A stretch of 64,000 bases of DNA from Massospora cicadina (Eukaryota > Entomophthoromycota > Entomophthoromycetes > Entomophthorales > Entomophthoraceae): contig JAKSZP010013311.1 in the NCBI GenBank assembly GCA_022478985.1, forward strand, positions 90,956-154,955. The letters are read 5' to 3'. The notes below the pieces were generated by a model. The model was not told the origin of the DNA. It saw nothing but the letters and a program-made list of their open reading frames with translations, and made no database searches. Position numbers and translations under genes: made by a program. Of the stretch, positions 46,060 to 57,545 are shown one piece after another; the stretch's first letter is position 1, and each line of letters starts with the position of its first letter.

Positions 46060-48700
46060 AACTGCCAAATGTGTCAATGCCTTAATAGATTGAGAGCAGT
46101 TGGAATTAATTTGCCCGAACAGCAGCAAGAAGAAGTAATCCAACTATTTAAAATGTACTGGGAGATATTCTCCCAAAATGACCATGTCCTGGGATGCGTG
46201 AAGAACGTGATCCATAAGTTTGACACAGGGAAACACTCGCTGATATGGATGAGACCTGTTCGAAGCCCTAGAGCTTCTGAAGCTGTGATCAGCAAAAAAT
46301 CAGCAAGCTTGTTGAACATGGGCTCATTGTCCTATTTACAAGTTCATGGAAGAGTCTGATTTTTATAGTTAAAAAGAAGGATTAATCAAATTATGTGGTA
46401 ATCAATTATTGTTGACTGAATAAACCATTAATAAAGGATTTGTATCCATTGCCAAGTATTGATGACGCTTGATTGCCTTGGGAATGCCAGATACTTTTTG
46501 ATGATGGACTTAATTCTAGATATTGGAAATTAATTTTACAAAAGAGGATTAAGAAATTGTGAAATTATTACACACAGGGACTCTATCATATGACCCAAAT
46601 GCATCAGGGATTGTGTAACATGCTGCCTTTCTTCCAAAGATTAATGAGCTCTATACTTAGTGAGCTGACATTATCCTGTTTTAGTATATCTAGACGATAT
46701 AAATCTATAACAGAACCCTCACAGACCATTTGGAGCACTTAGAAGAAGTGTTCAAGAGTATGGAAATGGAAAATTTAGTATAAAACAGAAGAAAAGCCAT
46801 TTATTAAAGAATGAGCTTGATTACTTGGGGTTCAAAACAACTTCAGATGCTGCATTCCCAGCAGTAGAAGATTATGGCTATTGAACGGATTTTTAATCCC
46901 AAAGAACGTTTATATGCCCAAGAATTTCTTTGGATTATCAGCCACCATTTCCAATTCAAAAGGATTTCACACTATTCGTGAAACTTTTTTCCAATTATTG
47001 AAGGATCCAAAAAAGGACTTATATGGAATGAAGAATCCCAAAAAGTTGTTTGACGAATTACGCTGATATCTAATGACCATTCCTCTTTAGAGTATTATAA
47101 TTTATGTTGGATTCATCATCCAAACCAATGCATAATTGCAGGTGTTGGAGCCATTTTGAGCCAAGTGGATGAGGATGGGGACAGACATTTGTTAGCTTAT
47201 GTGATCAAAGACTTAACACAGCAGAGAGGAATTTAACTGTGTTAAAGCATGAATGCCACGCAGTGATATATGCATGCAAGTAATTCCAAGTGTACATCTT
47301 TGGAATGTACTTCAAAGTAGTGACGAACTACTCATCCTTGCGCTAGCTCCATAACTTAAATGAACCAGAGGGGCGACTGGCCCAATAGGTTTTTGAATTT
47401 TAAGCCTATGATTTCAAGTTACTATAAAGGTTGGAGAAGCTCAATAACTTTCTGACGGACTATTAAGGTTGCCTGTAATCCATATTGTTTATCATTTAGC
47501 GGACAAACTATTCCAAAAGATGATCAATAAAAAATGTCATTATAACCCCTAAGTAATTAAAGTTGTGCTGAAGGAAGTGACGAATAACATCAGGATAAAG
47601 AATGGACAACTATTTAAAACAATTGACAGGAATTGATTCTTAATCATACAGCCACCAAAATGAACGGAAATAATATGAGATGCAAACAAAGTCATTGTCC
47701 ATGGTAGCCTAAGGAAGATCATGGCCCATATCCGCCAGTACTACTGGGAATCAATCAAATAATGATGTCACGAACTATCTGGTCTAATTTGTAAATTGCC
47801 AACTCCACAAGCCTCATTTATGTAACAGGATGAAGGCTAGTATGCCCTGGATTTACGTGGCACACTGTTCAATAGATCTGATGGACATCTGAGTATTGTC
47901 ACAGGAGGCAGGAAATATATCATAGTGGCGTTAAATCATCTATCTAGATGGGTCAAAACCGTAGCTCTGAGTAAAGTGGATGCTGTGAGCAGAGAGAAAT
48001 TAATTTTGGATAATGTTGTTTACATGCACAGATGCCCTCAAATGATCTTGAGTGACAATGGAACTTATAGCAACTCCTATATAATACTAAGGCTTAATGA
48101 TATGATGGGGATTAGAGGAGTATTATCATTTCCATAAAGACCAGAAACAAACGAAATGGTAAAAAAGAGTTAATTGAACGTTGGCCATGATACTAAGAAA
48201 TTTATCAGGGAAATTTTAATTGGGGTTATTACAAAAAATTGTTACCTTTGCCTATTACATAAGTCATAAACATGGTGACAAGAAAAACGCCATTTGACAA
48301 ACTTTATCAACAAAGGGCATATTTTCAACCAAGTTAGTATTCTGCAGTAAAGCCAGAAGCGAGGATGAGTACTGATCAATACTGAATTGACTGGCCAATA
48401 TTATGATTGAACTGCAATTTCAAGAATTTTGTTATGACCTTGAGAAAAAGGGTCAAAATTAAGTTGATGGACAACAAGAACTGTCCAGAGATACAGGAGT
48501 GACATGTGGGGGATAGGGTAGCCTACTACGAATACATGATTTTTGGATGAAGACATATCTGGATGCTTTGTTGCCAGGGCGTTTGAAGTGATATCTAAGA
48601 TGGCAACTGATGCCTACATGATTAAGAACATCACAGATGGTCATGTAGTGAACTGGGTCCATATAAAAGATCTAAAGTATTGGATCCAAGAGAGAAACAA
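46060..48700 (+). pseudogene. G2 pol: RT, RNase H, integrase
   Basis: RT starts at about 46090 with INLPEQQQEEVIQLFKMYW, then DLYPLPSIDDA near 46440 and MHQGLCNMLPFFQRLM near 46600. RNase H lies at about 46880-47450. Integrase lies at 47590-48480: GRKYIIVALNHLSRWVKTVA, then MILSDNGTYSNS with the second Asp and ETNEMVKKS in the Glu position. Only about 150 bp separate gag from RT, so protease and dUTPase are missing, probably deleted. Stops and frameshifts are throughout. Confidence 0.8.
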
Positions 48701-48716
48701 GTTCCATTTTCCTAAA

Positions 48717-48916
48717 GGACCAATGAACCTAAATAATAGGTCAAGTCCTAATGTTAATCAAGTACTAGATGGGGGCCGCCTGAATCATGATAGGTGGTAA
48801 AACTTTAAAAATAGACCTCTGAACCACAATAGCTGGTTAAGTTAAAAGATGGACTTCTGAACCAGAGTAGAATAAATGATAAGATGGACCTAGGAACCTA
48901 ATAGTAGGTTAGGTCC
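48717..48916 (+). repeat. Tandem array of imperfect palindromes after G2 pol
   Basis: Five units repeat the plan GGACC...GAACCTA...TAGGTT...AGTCC. The last (48886-48916) is a 31-bp near-perfect palindrome: GGACCT and AACCTA pair with TAGGTT and AGGTCC. Units sit about 35-60 bp apart. Where open, they encode a short Asn/Leu repeat (PLNHNSW, RLNHDRW). Confidence 0.65.
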
Positions 48917-49565
48917 TATTAAGAAAATAGTGTTGGGAAAAAATACTAAAAAAATATAAAATAAAAACCATAAAGAAAAAATATAAAGGTATAAAAATGC
49001 AAAAAATACTTAGATCCCACTTTTTTATCATCATCAAAAACATCTCTTGATGTGTTCTATGTTTTCAGTAGGACTAACTCAGGTGATACTGGATTTGCCA
49101 CAAGTAGTCCCAAGGCGCTGAAAGAAGAAACACACATATGTAGAAATTAGGACTGATTGTACTGGATTTGCTTGAAGCAGTACTTTTAGAAATTGAGATA
49201 AGCCTGAAATACAAGGAACAAGGAATTAGAAAAGCTGCATGATAATACCTTTAGAATATGCGGTGTTAAATCACCCTGACCTAGGGGAAAGCATGCTTTC
49301 AGACCTTTTTATTGGCAAGAAGTCCAAACTAGGCTGTCATGGCATGTGACTGTGGTAACTGTGCTCTGCAGAGGCGGCAGTGAGGAGGACATGGAACAGC
49401 AAAACACAAAGAAGAATTTTTAAGCCACTATGCATCAAGTAAGGAATGGAGATGGACTTAAGAGCACTCCTAATTTAAAACATATTGGTGAACTCAGTTA
49501 TTATTCACATGGCGTATGCCCTTGAAAATATCCATTGGTGAATAATCTGGTTAAGTGGGGAGATG
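48917..49565 (+). other. G2 3' non-coding tract
   Basis: An A-rich stretch (48935-49010) is followed by about 550 bp without recognisable coding. It ends in TTAAGTGGGGAGATG, a possible polypurine tract immediately left of the LTR at 49566. Confidence 0.45.
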
Positions 49566-50230
49566 TGTTGGTTGTTGGATTTTAGCTGAGGAGGTGCTCG
49601 CTGGTGCATTTTTCACTAAAATACAACAAATAGAGGGAAAACTACTGATATTAATTAAAATACTTAACCAAAAAACTCAAAGTTGGTGTTTTAATATGTT
49701 TATTAGCCCTCGAAGGAGGTAAGTAACGAAACCCTTAATAAGTTGATACTTAGATATGAAGTGTGAGGCTTAGATTTCGGATTACTTAGTTAAATTCAAA
49801 TTAGGTATATAAGTGGTGAGCCTATCAGACCGTTCAAAAGCCTCACCTCACTTTGACAAAATGGCGGATGGAGCCAGGTAAAATAATTCTGTGCCGTAAA
49901 GTTTTGATGTATTTCACCCAATCAGTGGTCTGTAAAATTTTTTCACTTGGTTTGGCTCCTCTGAGTCTATAAAAGGGCTGGTCTCCGCGGTGTAGGATGT
50001 ACTAAAACGGAAGTTGCCTGGAGAGGAGCTTCCAATGAACTCCCCAAATTTTATTAACAATCTGGTTTAATCTGATTGTTCAAATTTATTTTGTGTGCCT
50101 AACTTTTATTAGAAGAGTTGCCCCTGCTAAAAGGTTCCACTTAAATTTGATCAGGCTCTTTTAGCCAATCTTTATATTATTAACCTCTGAACCACTCTTT
50201 TCAATACATTGGACTTATAATTGTCTGACA
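49566..50230 (-). repeat. LTR, best assigned as G5 3' LTR (665 bp)
   Basis: The plus strand reads TGTTGG...TCTGACA. On the minus strand it is TGTCAG...CAACA, the common gypsy pattern here, and directly follows the end of G5 pol (VNGRFLGHYSPL, stop) and the purine tract GTAGAGGGTAA. A minus-strand TATA-like TTATATACC lies near 49808. A strong plus-strand TATA (CTATAAAAGGG, about 49969) and the purine tract at 49551-49565 would also allow it to be the 3' LTR of plus-strand G2. No partner LTR is in the window. Confidence 0.55.
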
Positions 50231-51260
50231 TTACCCTCTACAAGAGTCATAGGGGGGAATAATGTCCCAAGAACCGTCCATTCACTCGGTTAATTGTGAC
50301 TACAGAAGCAAGGGATTTGGTGGATACTCATCCCCTCACTTATAGGTGATAACAAAAGGCCCTTCCCAGATGGACCCAAGCTTTTCCTTTCTAGGCATGA
50401 TTCAGTTGTGGTAGTAGAGTACCAAGTCTGCCTCTTGGAAGGAAGGAAGTGGTGGCCAGAACTCATTGGCCACTTAGCCCTCTTTTATGACAGTTTTTTT
50501 TCCTAAATTGGCCATTGCCTCAGACTGTAATTGGATGATGTGCTGCGCCAACTTCTTTTTTGGCTCGATCCAGATCAGTCCTAGCTGAGAAAACATTTTG
50601 GTGAGTAGAGCAGGCACCCCAGCTTCTTGTTATATAACATATGGAATGGTAACATTTTAAGGGTCCGGTGGTAATGATCTGGTAGGCCATGAGGGCACTT
50701 GATAAATACAGATCCCAGTGAAGGGGATCTGAAGTGGCCGTTTTCCATAATATAGAGTAATAGTGTCCCATTGGCCCATTCCATGGTACCTTATGTCAAG
50801 GGTTATAGGGGCAGAAAAGAGCTATTGCGTGCCCATGGATGTAGAGAGTATCATACAACACAGGAGGAGTGTGTTTATAATTATCACAGAGCAAAACTTA
50901 GGGGCAACCATGTCAATTGAAGATATACTGATGGAGGAAAGTGGCATTGGCTTTGGCCGTCTGAGCTGGGAGAGCCACAGCTTTGACCCATTTGGTAAAA
51001 TGATCAATCTCTACCAAGATGTATTGATTTCCACCCGTAATTTGGGGTAAAGGGCCAACCACATCGAAACTTATTGTGTGGAAAGGCTGTTGAGGGGTGG
51101 TAGGATGATATTGATACTTGATTTTATAGCTAGATTGCTTTTTACATGTCAGACAGGCATCCAGGACTTCTCTGATAATTAATTAGTCCCTCCCAGTAGT
51201 AGCGTTCTTTCACCCACACATAGGTTTTCCACACTCCAATATGCTTAAGGATGTAATGAG
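50231..51260 (-). pseudogene. G5 integrase and pol C-terminus
   Basis: Minus strand: SFDVVGPLPQITGGNQYILV and DHFTKWVKAVALPAQ (first Asp, about 51070-50960), ANGTLLLYIMENG in the Glu region near 50760, and the C-terminal tail KLGSIWEGPFVITYK then VNGRFLGHYSPL ending near 50250. It is frameshifted in at least three places. Confidence 0.8.
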
Positions 51261-52421
51261 ATTTCATGATGACAGGTAATCGTTCAGATGGTCAAAGGTA
51301 GGATAACCAGTTACCCCACCTTTTTTGTATAGCTTCTCAAACTCCACCTTAATGTTATGGGATTGTTGAGATAGCATCTTCTCGACGGGTTCATCCTCAT
51401 CCTCCCAAGCATCAGGGGTCATTAGGAGTTCATGTAGCCTCTCTGCTTCACTATCATCTAAGTGAAGGATGGGCAGTCAAGTCAACCCATCGACATTCAT
51501 GTGGTTGTCCCAGCTCAGTGCTTAATGTTCATATCATATTGTGGAGTCTCAAAGCCCAGCGTGGCAACCTACAGTGTAATCTTTCATATTTTGTAACCAC
51601 TTTAAGGAGGCATGGTCAGTGATTATTTTAAACGAAGTCCATTATATAAAAGGGCGATAATATTTAGCAGCAAGCAAGATGGCAAGGCACTCCTTCTCAT
51701 TGACGCTATAGTTTCATTATGCTTTAAAAAGCATCTTGCTGAAGTATGAAATGGGATGATCAACCTCATGCTCATTCAATTGAGCATATATAGCTCCAAC
51801 AGGTAGTCGGAGGCATCAGTAAACAACATGAAGGGTTTACTATAGTCAGGATAAAGTAGGATTAGCCGTAGCTGCAGCAGTTTCTTTAGCATTTTAAAGG
51901 CAGCCATTTGCTCCACTCTCTAATTTAAAGGGGTGTTCTTAGCTAAAAGGCGTAACAGGAGCTCACTGAGCTGAGCGATATTTGGTGATGAATTTGATAA
52001 AGTACCCCATTATGCCCATTAACCCCTACATATTGTGGAGGTTTTTTGGGAGTCAGCACTTTGGATATCGCTTCAACCTTATTATAGAGAAGCTGAATCC
52101 CATCTGAGGAGATAGTGTGCCTGAGGAAATCCAACTTCTTCTAAAGGAATGTACATTTGGAGGACATCAGCTTAATGTGAGAGGCCCACAGACGTTTGAA
52201 AACTTCCTTATAATGGGAAAGGTGCTCTTAAAACATTTGAGAGAAGACGGTGATAGCTTTAAAAAAATTATGCAACTAAGCTTCTGATACTGCAAGATAT
52301 GGTTCACGGCTCAATGGAAACTTGCAGGTGCATTGCACAATCCTTGCGGTAGTCAAGTCAGTTAGAAAAGATCCTCACTGCAGGTAAGCGCACACTTTTC
52401 CTGGTTAATCTGAGAAAGGTC
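51260..52421 (-). pseudogene. G5 RNase H and C-terminal half of RT
   Basis: RNase H remnants lie at 51480-51900. RT piece: DLSQINQEKCAL starts at the G4 junction (52421), continues to the thumb, and 52134-51943 reads MDFLRHTISSDGIQ and NKVEAISKV, the LGH-x-IS-x-DGI-x-x-x-x-x-KV-x-AI block. The N-terminal half of the same RT lies at 61463 onward, on the far side of G4. Confidence 0.8.
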
Positions 52422-53471
52422 TGTGAGAAATTTGAGGATTAGTTTGCTTAATAATGTATTCCTGCTACAATAGTTGGGAAGAGTTTTGGCTTATAAATCC
52501 TCAATTATGCTATGTGGCTTACAGTATTTCCTAACTGTTCATAAGCTCAAAAACTGAACAACAATAATTGACTCTTTTGGTCTTCTTTTGGGTATATTTT
52601 CCCTCTTAAATTGGGAACTCTCCAGAAATAGGTAATTATGACATGCTCTCTTCAATTCTTGTCTACATTTCTTAATATATAAATAAATTAAGATAAGAAA
52701 AACTATGAATATATGGAAAGATAATGATTTTATTTTAGGGCAAGACGCTGGTATTTTATAGCTCTAGGGCATCCCCTGGACATACTCATATATTAGATGA
52801 GTTCATACAAACCATGCCAATCTGCTATGGATTATGACATTGGTCACTAAAAATCTCCAAGTTAATTTGGTCCTTGAATTAACTTAATAACAATTGTTTC
52901 AGCCCAATTGGAGGCACTTATACTCTCATAATCATAAAATTATTTAGTTTAATATTAGCACCTCAGAAGTGTATATTTTCCTCACAAACATCCCAATTAT
53001 ATTTCATCATACAGCTGACAAAATACAATAAATGGGGAGAAAAAACATCAGAAGTTTGAATAATGATGCACTCCTAATCAAGATGTTAGCAGGATTCTCA
53101 ATAGTACTAGGTACTCACTATTCAGGCCATCCATGTGAAAAATATTATCCTGCCAATTATTATTATTGACATACATTAAAAATAGAACTCATTAATTTTT
53201 TTATTAAAATTGTAAATGCAACTAGGTTTGTGCCATAAATTCACTTGGTTCACTCATGTGGATCCCATAAATCAGAAATAATGTAATTATATCATAGCTA
53301 TTATTAGCTATGATAATCCGGATGATTTATTTATAATTGAGTTGGTTTTGGAATATTTAATTATGTGGATAAATCAGGAAGGAGCAAAGGATCTATCAAT
53401 GGGAGAAATCTATTAGCTTTAGTAGTTTTCTCAAAGGGTTTTTTATGAGTCAACCATCAAAAGCTAATATC
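52422..53471 (-). repeat. G4 3' LTR
   Basis: It starts TGTGAGAAAT on the plus strand. TATA box TATAAAATAC is on the minus strand at 52760-52751, conserved in the partner. A perfect inverted repeat ATCATAGCTA / TAGCTATGAT (53291-53314) is kept in both copies. A purine-rich AAGTGGGGTGAGA on the element strand lies just inside. The inner end is uncertain by about 10 bp. Confidence 0.88.
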
Positions 53472-53869
53472 TCACCCCACTTGACTGGAATATAAACCCT
53501 GATTTTCCTAATTCTCTCTTCATATCTGTATACAACACCTCTTCAGCATATCATAAAATGCATCACTGCTTTTATTACTAATAACATCATCATTTTAATT
53601 AATTGTACAACATTTTTGTATGAGTATGTTTTTAAGAGTACTTTATTAAGTCTTTGCTAAGGAGTCTAATTTTTTCCAATTTTAATGATGTCTATTCAGC
53701 CCTGTTTTTTTCATTCAGCAGCTAGATTGGGCTGAATTGGTGCACAGAAATGAGGAATTCGAACCTGAGTCAACTTTTCCCCCAAAGTGGAGTCAAAAAA
53801 CCTCACTGATTTATTTTTTCGTTATTAAAGTTTGATTTTACTATATATATTATTTTTTTCTTACATATT
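53472..53869. other. G4 3' non-coding tract
   Basis: An AT-rich region between the polypurine tract and the SINE, with no coding pattern. Its right end, 53854-53869, is the left SINE target duplication. Confidence 0.5.
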
Positions 53870-54162
53870 TTTATTTTACTTAACCAAAGCAAGCCAACCA
53901 GGGGACAGGCACTATGAAAGAAAGAAAGAAATGACATGAAACCTGATCAGGGTCAACTCCATCAAAGAAAGTTTTTACACCTCCAGATTGAGACTCAAAT
54001 TTTTCTGGTTACGTCATGGGTAAGGTTTTCGTGTTATTAGACCTACTAACTGCCAATAGCTTCCTTTGGCTGGAAACCTGATTGATGTGCGAAGGGTGGG
54101 AATCAAATCTGCAACCTTCAGGTTGGTAGCCATACGCCCTTACTGACTTGCCTTCCACCCCC
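53870..54162 (-). mobile_element. tRNA-derived SINE (293 bp) with 16-bp target duplication
   Basis: It is flanked by TTTTTTCTTACATATT at 53854-53869 and 54163-54178, identical over 16 bases. On the minus strand it starts GGGGGTGGAAGGCAAGTCAG; an A-box-like CAAGTCAGTAAGG and a B-box-like GATTTGATTCCC lie at tRNA spacing, separated by an anticodon-arm-like CTACCAACCTGAAGG. After a tRNA-unrelated body with a short CTTT repeat, it ends GTCCCCTGGTTGGCTTGC, then TTAAGTAAAATAAAA. The 3' end matches that of the ORF1-only LINE at 20177-20216. Pol III would transcribe it; a LINE would supply RT. Confidence 0.85.
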
Positions 54163-54178
54163 TTTTTTCTTACATATT

Positions 54179-54570
54179 ATATATTATTATAATCATTCTT
54201 ATCATTCATTCATTCTTTCTTTATTATTACTTTTTTTTCTTTTTTTAATTAAGTCTCTTAATTGTCTATACTTATTTTATAATTTCTTTTCTTCTAATTG
54301 GCCCTCTTTTAAATCTTCTTAGGATATTTTGCATGGACTAATTTATAAATATGGCCTGTTTTAACCTCTTTGTAATAAACAAAACTTGCTTTTTTTCTTG
54401 GTATCCACAAATGGGCCAACCCAGATGTGATTTAACTTCTTTAATCATCCCAATCTTTGAGTATTGTATAATAATAACTCTTCTTCCAACTTTGAATTCA
54501 GTCAAATTGTATCAATCTTTGAAAAACTCTTCATGTCAGGCTTTTTAACGGCAAAAATTGTTGTCAAAGT
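54179..54570. other. G4 tract between SINE and pol end
   Basis: An AT-rich region with T-rich runs. No palindrome array like that of G2 and G3, and no coding pattern, was recognised. Confidence 0.4.
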
Positions 54571-55340
54571 CTTGAGCTTGCAATTTAATTAGGCTTTGGC
54601 AAGCTTCTTGAGGTATTGAGGATAACTGCTTTTACCAGGTTTTTAGACCAAATAAAGCAGTAATGGTAGGGCTGGATGTCTTCAATATAAGACCTGGAAA
54701 GGGGACATCTTGGTGGCAGAGTGATACAATATGTTGTAAGTGAGCACGGCTAAGCTTCAAAATGTGCTCCATTCATATGGTTTGCTTGAAGTTAATTTTT
54801 GGACAATATTTACAAGCGTCCCTATTTACACGCTCAACCAATCCGTTTGTCTCTGGATGGAGGGAGTAGAGAGTACACCTCTCACTCCCATTAGCTGATT
54901 AAGCTTCATAATAACGTTGGCTGTGAAATTGCTTCCATTATTGGTCAGAATAACCTGTGGGTAACCATGTTTGTGGATAGCATTCTCAAGAATAAACTTG
55001 TCTATCGTCACTGCACCTAATTCCCTACTATCCTTGGCTTCAACCCACTTAGTTAAGTGGTCAATAGCCACAATGATGTACTTGGCCTTAGAATTGTTAG
55101 TGGGAAGTGGTCCAACAACATCTATGTATATGGTATGCCAGGCAAGCTTTGGCCAAAAACAATTAAGATGTGCTCTTTTGGAACAGTTTTCGTCTTGGCG
55201 TTTGATGCAACACTCCAGGGGTTTCTTGGATATCAAGGTGCATCGACTCCAAGTAGTAGAATCTTCTAATATGCTCCTTCGTTTTCTTAAATCCACCATG
55301 ACCTATAGCATTATGCACCGCCATTATTAGTCTTTTAGAG
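54571..55340 (-). pseudogene. G4 integrase
   Basis: The 157-codon frame 55299-54826 contains IYIDVVGPLPTNNSKAKYII (first Asp), DHLTKWVEAKDSRELGAV, and VILTNNGSNFTANVIMKLNQ, where the second catalytic Asp (usually TDNGSNF) is Asn. The Glu block NGLVERVNRD is readable in the next frame near 54835-54810. This is the most intact integrase here, but the D-to-N change alone would inactivate it. Confidence 0.9.
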
Positions 55341-55439
55341 CTGAGGGTTGTGAAAAAACATTTTTTCCTTCAATCATTTTGTATAATATTCCATTTTTAT
55401 CAAAGGTCATTTTTAAATCTTTGAGCAATTTTTAAACCA

Positions 55440-55990
55440 ATTTGGGCTCATCCTGGATTTCTCCACTGGCCATTTTTTGAAATAGCTTATCAGCGGCCAA
55501 ACTGACAGTAGCAATTGTAGGCAAATGGGATAGGCAGCTGGCTATTTGGTGCTTCACTCCTGCATGATGTTTAATTGCGTTGTTATAGGATTTAAGCTTT
55601 AGTGCACATTGCGCATATCGTCTCTCTGGTCCCTTTGAGTTATTTAGCCAGCTTAGGGACGAATGATTTGTATAACTGTAAAGTGAGTGCCATGTAGATA
55701 AGCCTGAAACTACTTGTAGGCTATATGACCACCGAGCATACTCATTCTGTCACCATGCAGTTCCGCTCATGGTTATTTAAGGTTTGACTAGTGAAGGCAA
55801 TCAGATGTTCCTCACCATCTTCCCCTGTTTGAGATAATACGGCTCCAACTGCCATAAGTGATGCATTGGTTTGGACAATAAACTCACGCTTAAAGTCTGA
55901 TTATCACAGGACTGGGGCCATTGCTAGGGCTGAACAGAGCTGATTAAATGCTTCTTTTCAGGCTCAATTCCAGTTGAATATGACCTTGTC
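55440..55990 (-). pseudogene. G4 RNase H
   Basis: Minus-strand fragments around 55890-55840 (FIVQTNASLMAVGAVLSQ in broken frames) and 55790-55620 (NH-x-x-GTAW, then RRYAQCALKLKSYN) match the gypsy RNase H order. All are frameshifted. Confidence 0.65.
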
Positions 55991-56059
55991 CTTAAGCAGA
56001 TGGAACAGAGGCTCTCCAATTCATGCAAAATTGGCAATGAATAGGCGATAATACCCAAT

Positions 56060-56760
56060 CATGCCCCAGAAAACCCGTATATTGTTCTTGGATTTAGGCA
56101 ATCTCATCTTTGATATCTCATCCAATTTTATTTGCTGGGGTCGGAATCCTTTTTTATTGATAACAAACTAAGATGTTCCAATATATCTTTAAAAATTGGC
56201 GCTTTTCAGGGTTTGACCTTTAAATTAGCAGCTGTCAGTCTCTTAAAAACTGTTTTTCGATGTTCCTTGTAATCAGTAAAGGTGTGGCTAAAGAAGTTTA
56301 TATCATCCAAATAAATCAACACAAAAGACAAAATTTAGATCTCTTAAGATTGTGTTCATTGCCCTTTGAACTGTAGCTGGGGCATTGCGAAGTGCTTGTG
56401 GCATCCTTGTCAGCTGGAATAGGCCCTCTTGAGGTATGATGGTACACTTTTCACATTCCTCTTTAGGCATATCAATTTGCCAATGCTCACTTAATAGGCT
56501 CATTGCAGAGAAGAACTTTGCACCTCCAAGTAGATCCAAGGCATCATCAATCCGTGGAAGGGGATATGAATCCTTCTTTGTGATGTTGTCTAATTTTTGA
56601 TAATCAATGACAACCCAATTAATCCAATCCTTCTTTTTCACTATTAGAATTGGGGCATTCCATGGACTCTTTGATAAGACCAGCATTGCACAATCTAAAG
56701 TTTCTTTTATTTCTTTGGAAATAACTTCTTCTGCTGCTTTCAAACATCTAATTGGGCGTA
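56060..56760 (-). pseudogene. G4 reverse transcriptase
   Basis: The 146-codon frame 56743-56303 contains APILIVKKKD, VVIDYQKLDNITKKDSYPLP, IDDALDLLGGAKFFSAM, HWQIDMPKEECEKCTI and RMPQALRNAPATVQRAM. The YLDD catalytic box is intact in the neighbouring frame at about 56313-56285 (VLIYLDDINFF). This is the best-preserved gypsy RT of the window. Confidence 0.92.
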
Positions 56761-57019
56761 ATCAGATGGGGTCATGGGCATTTGTGTCCATAGTATGCAT
56801 CGCATCTCTAGAACAACCTGAATTGAAATCATCTTTTGCAAATATTTCTTGGTATTTTTGATAAATTCTGAACTTGAGCCTTTTCCTAATTGGTCGAGTT
56901 CCCTAATTCAGCCATAGGAATAACGTTATTGATACTATAGTCTCTTTATCTGGAAGTTCTATTTTGTCCAAGGTCCAAAAATTTGTGAATTGTCTAAATT
57001 TTGGTGGTCAGAAATAGAT

Positions 57020-57330
57020 GCAGGTAGGTAATACCCTGATGCCTTCCTATCTCAATGGGCCGATTCTGGAGGTTTGCACATACAATTTTTGAATTTATTT
57101 ATGTTCTGTAATGACTATTACTGGTGCAATATTCAGCTCAAATAAGGATCTACACCATGGCTGGTAAATTTCCCCATAAAGTCCCTCTAGATTTTTTATA
57201 GTCAGCTCAGTAGGGACTACTATTTGAGTTCCAGGCAGCACAAAAATCCGTTGTTTTGATTGTAATGGTATTCCCTTTGATTTCTAAATCTGCATTGGAA
57301 GCGCTTTATTTTTTGAATGGGATTTATGTA
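57020..57330 (-). pseudogene. G4 dUTPase-like domain
   Basis: Minus strand: KGIPLQSKQRIFVLPG, TQIVVPTELTI, EGLYGEIYQP (motif-2 position), FELNIAPVIV, then one stop, IQKLYVQTSRIGPLR and GIRVLPTCIYF in the motif 3-4 positions. Layout and spacing match G1. The conserved Ser and Asp of active dUTPases are not seen. Confidence 0.52.
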
Positions 57331-57545
57331 CTCAATTTGAATTTATCCCACCCCTGTAGGCAAGGTTACAAAATAAACTCGCTGCTTTTCTGGTTTTCAT
57401 TTTTGTTATAATATGATAAGATGCTTTGTCCCAAAATAATCAATGTAGCTTCTTTATGATTCGTGACAACACCAAATCTTCTCAGGAATCAGTCCCAATA
57501 AAATCTTGTAGCTGGTATTTGGCAATAATATGGCCAGTGCTATCA

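Noticed and set aside
49966..49985. CTATAAAAGGG as the promoter of a plus-strand host gene
   Set aside because: It lies inside an LTR, and the sequence to the right is antisense gypsy pol with no plus-strand gene.
54085..54162. tRNA-like sequence on the minus strand considered as a tRNA gene
   Set aside because: It is the head of a SINE with target duplications; acceptor-stem pairing and the B box are imperfect, so a functional tRNA is unlikely.
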